Assembly (NCBI GenBank): GCA_018826885.1
Contig: JAHJYN010000183.1
Span: forward strand, 1 to 34,796
Direction of reading: 5' to 3'
Length of the DNA stretch: 34,796 nucleotides
Origin: Alphaproteobacteria bacterium
GTDB lineage: Bacteria > Pseudomonadota > Alphaproteobacteria > Caulobacterales > Caulobacteraceae
Shown here: positions 19,074-27,626 of the stretch, piece after piece
Numbering within the stretch: position 1 is the first letter of the stretch
Layout: every line of letters starts with the position of its first letter
Notes under the pieces: model-generated
The model's database searches: none
Told to the model about the DNA's origin: nothing
The model's input: the letters and a program-made list of their open reading frames with translations, nothing else
Program-made: the position numbers and the translations under genes

Positions 19074-20590
19074 CCGGCCGGAGCATACGGCGTGTGGTGA
19101 TCGTCGGCGGCGGTACGGCGGGCTGGATGACGGCGGCGGCGCTGGCCCGCCTGGTCAAGACCCCGGACGTGTCGATCCAGTTGATCGAGTCGGCGGAAAT
19201 CGGAACGGTGGGCGTCGGGGAGTCGACCCTGCCCCACATTCGCGCCTTCAACGAGCGCCTTGGGATCGACGAGGCCGCCTTCATGAAGGCCACCCGGGCG
19301 ACGTTCAAACTGGGGATCCAGTTCGAGGACTGGGGCCGCATCGGCGATCGCTACATTCACCCCTTCGGCGACTACGGTATGCCGGGTGGCGATGCGCCCT
19401 TCCATCACTACTGGCTCAAGGCGAGCGCTGAAGGCGACGTCGGACCGATCGACGACTATTCCCTGCCCGTCGTTGCCGCGCGGGAAGGACGGTTCGCGCC
19501 GCCGTCCGACAACGCCCGTTCCCTGATGTCGACCTATGGCTATGCCTATCAGCTGGACGCCTCTCTCTACGCCCGGTTCCTGCGTACCCTGTCCGAGGCG
19601 GAAGGCGTGGAGCGCCTGGAGGGCCGGATCGTCGACACTCGACGCGACCCGGAAAACGGTCTGATCACGGGCGTAGAAATGGAGAACGGTTCGATTGTCG
19701 AAGGGGACCTGTTCGTCGACTGCTCCGGCTTCCGTGGCCTGCTGATCGAACAGGTGATGGGGGCAGGCTTTCGCGACTGGTCCCACTGGTTACCCTGCGA
19801 CCGTGCGGTCGCCATGCCGTGTGCCACCGACCAGGCCACCGTTCCCTACACACGCGCCCGCGCGCTTGAGGCAGGCTGGCAATTCCGCATCCCGCTCCAG
19901 CACCGGGTCGGCAACGGCTACGTCTACTGCAGCGCCTTTCTGGACCCGGATGCCGCGACCGAGCGCCTGACCGGCCTGCTGGAAGGCGAGGCCCTGAATA
20001 CGCCTAACCATCTCCGCTTCACCGCCGGGCAGCGGCGACAGACGTGGATCGGCAACTGCGTCGCCATCGGCCTCTCGGGCGGCTTCATCGAACCCCTGGA
20101 GTCGACCAGCATCTATCTGATCCAGCAGGGCATCACACAGCTGATCGCCCTGTGGCCCGATCGCGACTTCGCCCCCCGGGCCATCGACGAATACAATCGC
20201 TGGATGGATCTGGAGTTCGAGCGGATCCGCGACTTCATCATCCTGCACTATTGCGCCACGGAACGGGACGACTCCGAGCTGTGGAATCACGTCCGCACCA
20301 TGCCTCTGCCCGACAGCCTGTCGGCGAAGCTGGCGTTGTGGCGCGAGGGCGGCGTGGTGCAGGAGTACCGCGACGGCCTGTTCCTGCATCCCAGCTGGGT
20401 GGCCGTGTATCTCGGACAGAGAATGCGGCCGGCGCGCTGGCATCCACTGGCCGACCGTCGCGAGACGGCCCAGCTCCTGCCCGCCCTCGCCCGTCTGCGC
20501 CAGACCGTCGCCTCGGCCGCCGCGCGTCTGCCATCCCAGGACGCCTACATTGCCGGCTATTGCGACTGGCGCACCCAGGAGGCTTCATGA
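19070..20590 (+). CDS. Flavin-dependent tryptophan-halogenase family protein (HalB here)
   Basis: Start MTGRSIRRVVIVGGGTAGWMTAAAL; TFKLGIQFEDWG; WQFRIP variant of WxWxIP; GFIEPLESTSIYLI; ATGA overlap with MFS. Confidence 0.95.
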   Translation: MTGRSIRRVVIVGGGTAGWMTAAALARLVKTPDVSIQLIESAEIGTVGVGESTLPHIRAFNERLGIDEAAFMKATRATFKLGIQFEDWGRIGDRYIHPFGDYGMPGGDAPFHHYWLKASAEGDVGPIDDYSLPVVAAREGRFAPPSDNARSLMSTYGYAYQLDASLYARFLRTLSEAEGVERLEGRIVDTRRDPENGLITGVEMENGSIVEGDLFVDCSGFRGLLIEQVMGAGFRDWSHWLPCDRAVAMPCATDQATVPYTRARALEAGWQFRIPLQHRVGNGYVYCSAFLDPDAATERLTGLLEGEALNTPNHLRFTAGQRRQTWIGNCVAIGLSGGFIEPLESTSIYLIQQGITQLIALWPDRDFAPRAIDEYNRWMDLEFERIRDFIILHYCATERDDSELWNHVRTMPLPDSLSAKLALWREGGVVQEYRDGLFLHPSWVAVYLGQRMRPARWHPLADRRETAQLLPALARLRQTVASAAARLPSQDAYIAGYCDWRTQEAS

Positions 20591-22116
20591 GCCCGCCCCC
20601 CTCCGGTCACCCGGCCCGTATCCGCAGCGTCTGCATCGTCGGGGGCGGCACCGCCGGCTGGATGACGGCTGCGGCCCTCGCCAAGGTACTCGGCCCCCAC
20701 TACGCCGAGATCACCCTGGTCGAATCCGATGAGATCGGCATCGTCGGCGTCGGCGAGGCGACCATTCCCCAGATCCGCCTGTTCAATCAGATGCTGGGCC
20801 TCGACGACGACGACTTCGTGCGCCGCACCCACGGCAGCTTCAAGCTGGGGATCCAGTTTGTCGACTGGGGCAAGCCGGGCGACCGCTACATCCACCCCTT
20901 CGGCCGCTACGGCATCGACATGGCGGGCGTGTCCTTCCACGCCTTCTATCTCAAGGGGCGGATGCTGGGCGAGACGCATGATCTGGCGCGCTATTCGCTC
21001 GAGGCCTCGGCAGCCCAGGCCAACCGCTTCATGCGGTCCATCGACGCCGGCAAGTCACCGCTGTCCAACGTCGCCTATGCCTATCATTTCGACGCAGGCC
21101 TCTATGCCCGCTATCTGCGCGAATATGCCGAGGCGCGAGGCGTGCGGCGCGTCGAGGGGCGCATCGTCAACGTCGCGATGCGCCCCGCCGACGGCTTTGT
21201 CGAGAGTATCGCCCTGCAGGATGACCGCCGCATCGCGGCCGACCTGTTCATCGACTGCTCCGGCTTCCGCGGCCTGCTGATCGAACAGGCCCTGCAGACC
21301 GGTTACGAGGATTGGTCGCGCTGGCTGCCGTGCGACCGGGCCCTGGCCGTGCCCTGCGAGAGCGCGGGCGCGCTGACGCCCTACACCCGCTCCACAGCCC
21401 GCGACGCCGGCTGGCAGTGGCGTATCCCGCTGCAGCACCGGATCGGCAATGGCTATGTCTATTGCAGCGGCCACCTGTCGGATGATGAGGCCGCGCGGAC
21501 CCTGCTGGCCAATCTGGACGGCAAGCCGCTGGCCGATCCCCGCCCGATCCGCTTCACGACCGGGCGTCGCAAGGCATTCTGGAACCGCAATGTGGTCGCC
21601 CTCGGTCTGGCGTCAGGCTTCATGGAGCCGCTGGAGTCCACCAGTATCCACATGATCCAGAGCGGCATCGCCCACCTGCTCACCATGTTCCCCGACCGCG
21701 ATTTCGACCCGGCCGAGACCGCCCGCTACAACCGCGTAATCGGCGAGGAGTACATTCGCATTCGGGACTTTCTGGTGCTGCACTATCACGCCAATCAGCG
21801 CCCCGGCGACTTCTGGGCGCAGATGCGCGGGATGGAGATCCCTGAAGGGCTGCGGGAGAAGTACGAGCTCTATCGTGCCCGGGGCCGGATCTATCGCGAG
21901 AACGATGAGCTGTTCAGCGAGACCAGCTGGTTCGCCGTCATGGCCGGCCAGAACCTGTGGCCGGCGACCTATGATCCCGTCGCCGATGTGCTGGACGATG
22001 CGGAGACGCTCAAGCGGCTCGCGGGCGCGCGGGGCGTCTACGACGCCTGCCTCGCCCAGATGCCGGGCCACGCCGACTTCATCGCGCGGAACTGCGCGAT
22101 GGCGGCCGCCGCCTAG
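20587..22116 (+). CDS. Flavin-dependent tryptophan-halogenase family protein (HalC here)
   Basis: Start MSPPPSGHPARIRSVCIVGGGTAGWMTAAAL; SFKLGIQFVDWG; WQWRIP; GFMEPLESTSIHMI; ATGA overlap with HalB. Confidence 0.95.
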   Translation: MSPPPSGHPARIRSVCIVGGGTAGWMTAAALAKVLGPHYAEITLVESDEIGIVGVGEATIPQIRLFNQMLGLDDDDFVRRTHGSFKLGIQFVDWGKPGDRYIHPFGRYGIDMAGVSFHAFYLKGRMLGETHDLARYSLEASAAQANRFMRSIDAGKSPLSNVAYAYHFDAGLYARYLREYAEARGVRRVEGRIVNVAMRPADGFVESIALQDDRRIAADLFIDCSGFRGLLIEQALQTGYEDWSRWLPCDRALAVPCESAGALTPYTRSTARDAGWQWRIPLQHRIGNGYVYCSGHLSDDEAARTLLANLDGKPLADPRPIRFTTGRRKAFWNRNVVALGLASGFMEPLESTSIHMIQSGIAHLLTMFPDRDFDPAETARYNRVIGEEYIRIRDFLVLHYHANQRPGDFWAQMRGMEIPEGLREKYELYRARGRIYRENDELFSETSWFAVMAGQNLWPATYDPVADVLDDAETLKRLAGARGVYDACLAQMPGHADFIARNCAMAAAA

Positions 22117-23084
22117 GGGTTCATCTCGCGCAGCATCTGTCGGACCAGCCGGCCCGACGGGCTAATCATGTCGTCGGTCCAGCCCCCCTGCCCCGATGCG
22201 CCAGGCCTCAGGGCGGCCGAGGTCTCGTCCTTGTCGGTGATCGACCAGTTCAGATGGCTGATGCCGTGGGCTTCCATGAACGCCCACCACAGCCGGGTCT
22301 CCGCCTCGTCGAGGATGCCGTTCCCGCTCGCCTCGCTGGTGCCCCACTCGGTGACGAACAGGGCCGCACCGAGGTCCATCGCTTTCAGCGCCTTGTCGCG
22401 CAGTTCCTGCCGATGCGTCCCGGCATAGAAATGCAGGGTGTAGGCGACATTGGAAAACGGCAGCGGATCGGCGGCGGCGATGTCCACGTCCTGAGACCAT
22501 GACGGTGTCCCGGCAATGATCAGGTTGTCAGGGTCGACGGCGCGAATGGCCGGGATGACCACCATGTGGAAGGGCTTGACCACTTCGGCCCAGCCATGGG
22601 TGTTGAGCGGCTCGTTATAGACCTCATAGATCAGGTTGGGGTGCCGCCCGTATTTGGCGGCGATCTGCGCAAAGAAGGCGGCGGCAGCCTCGGGATGCGG
22701 CTCATGCGCATGCCAGTCGACGATGACGTAAAGGCCTTCGGCGAGCGCGGCCTCGATGACGGCCTCTGCCCGGGCCATCTCCTGCTCCGGGTTGGCCAGA
22801 TAGCCGTCGTGGTCGACGGCGATGGCCGCCCGCACCACGGTGACGTTCCAGTCCGACCTCAGATGGGTCACTGTCTCGGCGTTGTAGAACTGCCCGCCCC
22901 ACTGACTCCAGAACAGCGACATGCCGCGCAGAACGACCGGAGCCCCGCTCTGGTCCACCACCCGCCCGCCCTCGATCCGCAGGGCGCCATGGCGCTCCAC
23001 GGGCGTCTGGGACAGGGCACAGCCCGCGAACAACAGCGTCGACACGCCAGCGAGCACGGACAGGAGTTTGCGCAAGTTTGCCAT
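22113..23084 (-). CDS. Glycoside hydrolase family 5 (endoglucanase-like) lipoprotein
   Basis: Lipobox LFAGC; YEVYNEP (acid/base) and FVTEWG (nucleophile) motifs; VIVDWHAHEPHP. Confidence 0.93.
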   Translation of the reverse strand: MANLRKLLSVLAGVSTLLFAGCALSQTPVERHGALRIEGGRVVDQSGAPVVLRGMSLFWSQWGGQFYNAETVTHLRSDWNVTVVRAAIAVDHDGYLANPEQEMARAEAVIEAALAEGLYVIVDWHAHEPHPEAAAAFFAQIAAKYGRHPNLIYEVYNEPLNTHGWAEVVKPFHMVVIPAIRAVDPDNLIIAGTPSWSQDVDIAAADPLPFSNVAYTLHFYAGTHRQELRDKALKAMDLGAALFVTEWGTSEASGNGILDEAETRLWWAFMEAHGISHLNWSITDKDETSAALRPGASGQGGWTDDMISPSGRLVRQMLREMNP

Positions 23085-23098
23085 GCCTCAGCTTCGCT

Positions 23099-23112
23099 TG
23101 ACAGCGCTGTCA
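23099..23112. promoter_or_regulatory. Palindromic LacI-type operator (exact copy 4)
   Basis: TGACAGCGCTGTCA 14 bp upstream of the GH5 start codon. Confidence 0.88.
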
Positions 23113-23258
23113 GTCAAGTCAAATCTCTCATTCGTACGGCCTGGCCCGTTCACTTCGGGTTGCAGGGACACTAGAGGCCCGCGGGGTCCGGGGGAATACA
23201 GAAGCAGGATCATGCGCTTTCCTGACCTTGCACGGGCTGACGGGACGGGAACGCCGAG

Positions 23259-24461
23259 ATGAACCACGCCACCAACACGGCGGAACTCTTCCTCATCGCC
23301 ATGCTGATCATCTTCAGTGTGCCGTATCTGATATGGCGCGGCCTTCGGACCGACTACTATGCGCCGCTGGTGGTCGTGCAGATCATCGGCGGCATTCTGC
23401 TGGGGCCCGGTGTCCTTGGCGCGGCCTTCCCCGACGCCCATGCGGCCGTCTTCAATCCCCCGGTGATCACTGCCCTGAACGGCGTTGCCTGGTGGGCAGT
23501 GATGATCTTCGTCTTCATCGCCGGGCTTGAGCTGGACCTCAGTCAGGCGTGGACGCATCGGATCGAGACCGGGGTGACCGCCGGCCTGTCTCTCATCACC
23601 CCGCTGGCATTCGGCGCGCTCGCCGCCATCGCTCTGTTACGATTTCCGGGATGGGCCGGACCGGCCGGACAGGAATGGCAGGTCGTGCTCGGCATCGGCA
23701 TGGCCTGTGCCGTGACCGCCCTTCCGATCCTGATCCTGTTCATGGACAAGCTGACCATCCTGCGACAGCCGCTGGGACAGCGCATCTTGCGTTATGCGAG
23801 CCTCGACGACATCGCCATCTGGGGGGTGCTGGCGCTCATCCTGCTGGATTGGGAGCGGCTCGGCCGCCAAGCCACCTTCGTCGTCGGCTTTGCGGTTGCG
23901 GCCGTCGCGATCCGGGCCCTCATGAAGCGCATTCCCGAGTCTGACCGCTGGTATGTCGGCCTCATCTGGCTTGCCGCGTGCAGCCTCGCCGGCGACTGGT
24001 CGGGTCTGCACTTCATGGTCGGCGCCTTTCTGGCCGGCGTGGTCCTCGACCAGGCCTGGTTCGACCGGACCCGGATGGACCTGTTCCGGGACCACATCCT
24101 GCTGGCCATCATGCCGGTCTTTTTCCTGAGCACCGGACTGCGGACGCAGTGGGAGCTCGGGGGCACAGCCGTCTTCATGGCCGCGGGCGTCCTGCTGGTC
24201 GCCTCCGTCGCCGGCAAGCTGGCCGGGGTTCACCTCGCGGGTCGACTCCTGAAGTGGCGCAAGGGCGAAGCCTCCGTCATCGGCTGGCTGCTTCAGACCA
24301 AGGCCCTGATCATGATCATCTTCGCCAACATTCTGCTGGACCGGCAGATCATCACCAACGATGCCTTCACGGCGCTGCTCCTGATGGCCGTCGCATCGAC
24401 CATGCTGACCATTCCCATGGTCACGCCCTTGTTGAAACCTCGGCCGAAGAGACCGACCTAG
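23259..24461 (+). CDS. Cation:proton antiporter (CPA2-type)
   Basis: Multi-TM protein; GGILLGPGVLG, FIAGLELDLSQ, LHFMVGAFLAGVVLDQ motifs. Confidence 0.88.
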   Translation: MNHATNTAELFLIAMLIIFSVPYLIWRGLRTDYYAPLVVVQIIGGILLGPGVLGAAFPDAHAAVFNPPVITALNGVAWWAVMIFVFIAGLELDLSQAWTHRIETGVTAGLSLITPLAFGALAAIALLRFPGWAGPAGQEWQVVLGIGMACAVTALPILILFMDKLTILRQPLGQRILRYASLDDIAIWGVLALILLDWERLGRQATFVVGFAVAAVAIRALMKRIPESDRWYVGLIWLAACSLAGDWSGLHFMVGAFLAGVVLDQAWFDRTRMDLFRDHILLAIMPVFFLSTGLRTQWELGGTAVFMAAGVLLVASVAGKLAGVHLAGRLLKWRKGEASVIGWLLQTKALIMIIFANILLDRQIITNDAFTALLLMAVASTMLTIPMVTPLLKPRPKRPT

Positions 24462-24490
24462 CCAGCGCAGGTCACAAGCCGGCCCCGCCC

Positions 24491-25783
24491 TCAGTGCGAG
24501 CCGGGAGCGGCGACAACATCGGTCTGCGATGCCCGGGTCCGTGCACAGGTCACGGCGAAGATGGTCAGCAACGCATAGCCCACCAGCGGGACGTAGAAGA
24601 CGGGGTTCAGGGTCGTCGAGGCATCGGCCACCATGCCGGCCATCCACGGCAGGACCGCGCCGCCGACGATGGCGGTGCACAGCAGGCCGGAGGTCGCCGA
24701 AGCCGCCGCCGACGACCGCTCCAGCGTCAGGGTGAAGATGGTGGGGAACATGATGGAGTTGAACAGGCCAATGGCGATGGCGGCATAGGCCGCTGTGACG
24801 CCGTCCGTCTGGGTGACCGCGAGGCAGAGACCGCCGGCCATGACGGTGCAGATCGCGAGCAGCACACCCGGATTGACACGGGTCAACAGCACGCTGCCGA
24901 TCAGGCGCCCGACCATGGCCCCACCCCAATAGTAGCTGACCATCTTGCCGGCCTGCTCCAGCGGAATGTCGAGAATATTGGGGCTGTGGAGGAAGTTGGT
25001 CAGCAGGGCGCCGATGGTCACCTCGGACCCGACATAGAGGAAGATGGCCGCCGCGCCGAACAGGGCCCACTTCGAGGAGAAGGCCTTGAGCGGCGAAGAG
25101 ACTTCGACCGTCGATCCGGCGGCGGCCGCATTGATCTTCTTGCGGGCCGTGAAGATGAAGAAGGCGATCAGGGCGAAGAAGCCGCCCATGGCCAGGAAGG
25201 CGAAATCGATGCTGCGCAGGGACTCCGCGCGCGTGGCTTCCGTGATGACAGCACCCGCCGCAAATACGCCGCCCGTCAGCAGCACGGTCGACCCGAGGTA
25301 CGGTCCAAGCGTCGTCCCCAGCGAGTTGAAGAACTGCGAGAAGTTGAGGCGCGCGTGCGATCCCTTCGGCGTGCCCAGTGCGGCGACCAGCGGGTTGGCC
25401 GCGACCTGCAGGAGGGTGACGCCTGAAGCGATCACGAACAGGGCCAGCAGCACCCCGGGATACCAGTCCAGAATTGTGGCCACCGGAACGATCAGACACC
25501 CGCCGACCATCGTCGCGAGGGCGGCGATGATGGCACGGCTGTATCCCAGTTTGGACAGGACGGCCGCCGCCGGCACCGACACGACGGCATAGGCAATGAA
25601 CCATGCCGACGCGGCCAGGGTGGCCTCGGTGTAGCTGAGATCGAACACCCGCCGGGTCGCCGCCATCAGCGGGTCGATCAGCGACGTCGCAAAGCCCCAG
25701 GCAAAGAACAGGGTGGTGACATAGGCGAACGCGGCGCCCGTGCCCCGGGTGACGCGTGCAGTCTGCGGCGCGGTCTCGGTCAT
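24491..25783 (-). CDS. Sugar MFS transporter (FucP/glucose-galactose family)
   Basis: FFAWGFATSLIDPLMAATRRVFDLSYTEATL and VAANPLVAALG typical of FucP/GluP family. Confidence 0.9.
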   Translation of the reverse strand: MTETAPQTARVTRGTGAAFAYVTTLFFAWGFATSLIDPLMAATRRVFDLSYTEATLAASAWFIAYAVVSVPAAAVLSKLGYSRAIIAALATMVGGCLIVPVATILDWYPGVLLALFVIASGVTLLQVAANPLVAALGTPKGSHARLNFSQFFNSLGTTLGPYLGSTVLLTGGVFAAGAVITEATRAESLRSIDFAFLAMGGFFALIAFFIFTARKKINAAAAGSTVEVSSPLKAFSSKWALFGAAAIFLYVGSEVTIGALLTNFLHSPNILDIPLEQAGKMVSYYWGGAMVGRLIGSVLLTRVNPGVLLAICTVMAGGLCLAVTQTDGVTAAYAAIAIGLFNSIMFPTIFTLTLERSSAAASATSGLLCTAIVGGAVLPWMAGMVADASTTLNPVFYVPLVGYALLTIFAVTCARTRASQTDVVAAPGSH

Positions 25784-25845
25784 TCAACTCCCCCCGATCA
25801 ACCCGGATGAGGCCATCGCCGGCCCGGATCGCTTTCATTTATGTT

Positions 25846-25859
25846 TGACAGCGCTGTCA
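25846..25859. promoter_or_regulatory. Palindromic LacI-type operator (exact copy 5)
   Basis: TGACAGCGCTGTCA 62 bp upstream of sugar MFS start. Confidence 0.9.
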
Positions 25860-26077
25860 GCATAGGCGCGCTGCGCTCGGCTTGGCAATCGCGATTCCGC
25901 TCTCAAGGCTCACGCTCGAGAATTCGGGACGGACCCCCGCGCCCGGTCAACACGCTCGGATATTCAGATCAGCACACATCGGGCCATCCGGTTAAGTCCT
26001 GACGGAGCCCCGGTCGCTATTGGCAGGCCGGTGTCGGGTCAAAGCTCAGGCCAGACAAGACCCGTCGCACGGTGTCG

Positions 26078-27235
26078 CTAGCGCGGCCTGTGCCGGACGT
26101 GGCGTCTCGCCAGCGTCCGGATGTCAGGAACCCCCGCCAGGGCCAGGGTGCGTTCGAACTCGTCGCGCAGGATCTTGAGCGTTCGGGCGACGCCGGCCTC
26201 GCCCGCAGCGGCCAGACCATACAGATACGGTCGACCGATCGAACAGGCCGTCGCCCCCAGGGCGAGGGCCTTGACGACATCCGAGCCGCGCCGAACGCCC
26301 CCGTCGCAGATGACATCCGGGCCGTCGCCCAGCGCGTCTCTTACGGCGGCGACCTGGTCAATCGGGGCCGGTGCGCCATCCAGTTGGCGACCGCCGTGGT
26401 TCGAAAGGATCACGCCGCTCGCCCCGGAACGGATGGCACGCGAGGCGTCCTCCGGCGTCATCAGGCCCTTGATCGCAAGAGGCCCGTTCCACTCGGCGGC
26501 GAGCCATTCGACATCGCGCCAGGTCAGGCCTGGGTCGAACTGACGGCCGATGAAATCGAACAGGCTCATGGGAGTCTTTGCCAGTGCATCGGTCCTGTGA
26601 CTGACATTGGCCAGATCGAACCGGGCCCCCGTCAGCGCAGGGATCGACCAGCCGGGATGCAGGGCGAAATCCAGCAGAGAGCGCGCCGTCAGCCTCGGCG
26701 GCAGAGACAGACCGCTCCGGCGATCCCGCAGCCGGTTGCCCGCAACCGGCGTGTCGACCGTCAGGCACAGGCCGACGTAACCCGCCTCGCGGCACCGCGA
26801 GACGAACTCCCGCGTCAGCCCGCGATCCTTGAACACATAGATCTGGAACAGCATGGGCACCGAGACCTCGGCAGCCAGATCTTCAAGCCGGGTCGTGCCC
26901 ATGGTCGACAGACAGTACGGAATGCCCTCGGCTGCTGCTGCCCGGGCCACGGCCGGTTCTGCAGAACCATGGAACATCCGGGTGAGCCCGGTCGCCGAAA
27001 GCATCAAGGGCCAGGCGGCCGCCTGGCCAAAGAGGGTGGTCGCCGTCCGGATCGAGGAAACATCCGTCAGAACGTCAGGGACAATCTCGTAGTCCGCGAA
27101 GGCATCGACGTTACGCGCCAGCGACCACTCTTCGTCGCTGCCTCCATCCAGATAGTCGAAGATCGGACGCGGCAGGCGTCGGCGCGCCAGCGCTCTGAAG
27201 TCATCAACGCTGTGAGTCTGATCGACGGATGGCAC
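26078..27235 (-). CDS. FMN-dependent alpha-hydroxy-acid oxidase/dehydrogenase (LldD-like)
   Basis: LPRPIFDYLDGGSDEEWS, PLMLSATGLTRMFH, GVILSNHGGRQLDGAPAPID, DGGVRRGSDVVKALALGA. Confidence 0.94.
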   Translation of the reverse strand: MPSVDQTHSVDDFRALARRRLPRPIFDYLDGGSDEEWSLARNVDAFADYEIVPDVLTDVSSIRTATTLFGQAAAWPLMLSATGLTRMFHGSAEPAVARAAAAEGIPYCLSTMGTTRLEDLAAEVSVPMLFQIYVFKDRGLTREFVSRCREAGYVGLCLTVDTPVAGNRLRDRRSGLSLPPRLTARSLLDFALHPGWSIPALTGARFDLANVSHRTDALAKTPMSLFDFIGRQFDPGLTWRDVEWLAAEWNGPLAIKGLMTPEDASRAIRSGASGVILSNHGGRQLDGAPAPIDQVAAVRDALGDGPDVICDGGVRRGSDVVKALALGATACSIGRPYLYGLAAAGEAGVARTLKILRDEFERTLALAGVPDIRTLARRHVRHRPR

Positions 27236-27551
27236 CCATGCCTTCTAGCCAAGGCGGCAACCCGGTGGAAGCTGACCTGGGCCTGCTGCGGGGCAATCGA
27301 CGCTGCTGACGCGGCGCTGCACATCCTCGGGGCCCGGCGGCACAGCGCGTCGCACGCATGGACGGCGGCGTGACTGCCCGTCGATTGCAGACAGTCGATC
27401 GCCCCGGGTGCGCACGCCCGATCCCTTCTTCCCGCCCTGGCTGCGGGCTGTGGCAGGATAGGGTCTCAACAGCAGGGAGGGGAGTGACGAGAGGGTTCCA
27501 GCCCAGCCGCAGCGGTCCGGAACGAGCGCTTGCGCCATAATCCGGATTTCA

Positions 27552-27620
27552 GACGGCCCAGACGGTTCAGACGGTTCAGACGGTTCAGACGGTTCAGACG
27601 GTTCAGACGGTTCAGACGGT
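27552..27620. repeat. 9-bp tandem repeat (GACGGTTCA)n
   Basis: Six exact GACGGTTCA units (27561-27614), partial GACGGT (27615-27620), one degenerate unit GACGGCCCA (27552-27560). Confidence 0.97.
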
Positions 27621-27626
27621 GTTCGC

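Noticed and set aside
23637-25838. 733-aa minus-strand ORF spanning antiporter and MFS
   Set aside because: Off-frame shadow ORF; real genes in these positions have strong transmembrane/family motifs.
27552-27620. Repeat as a CRISPR array
   Set aside because: 9-bp contiguous units with no spacers and no cas genes; it is a simple tandem repeat.
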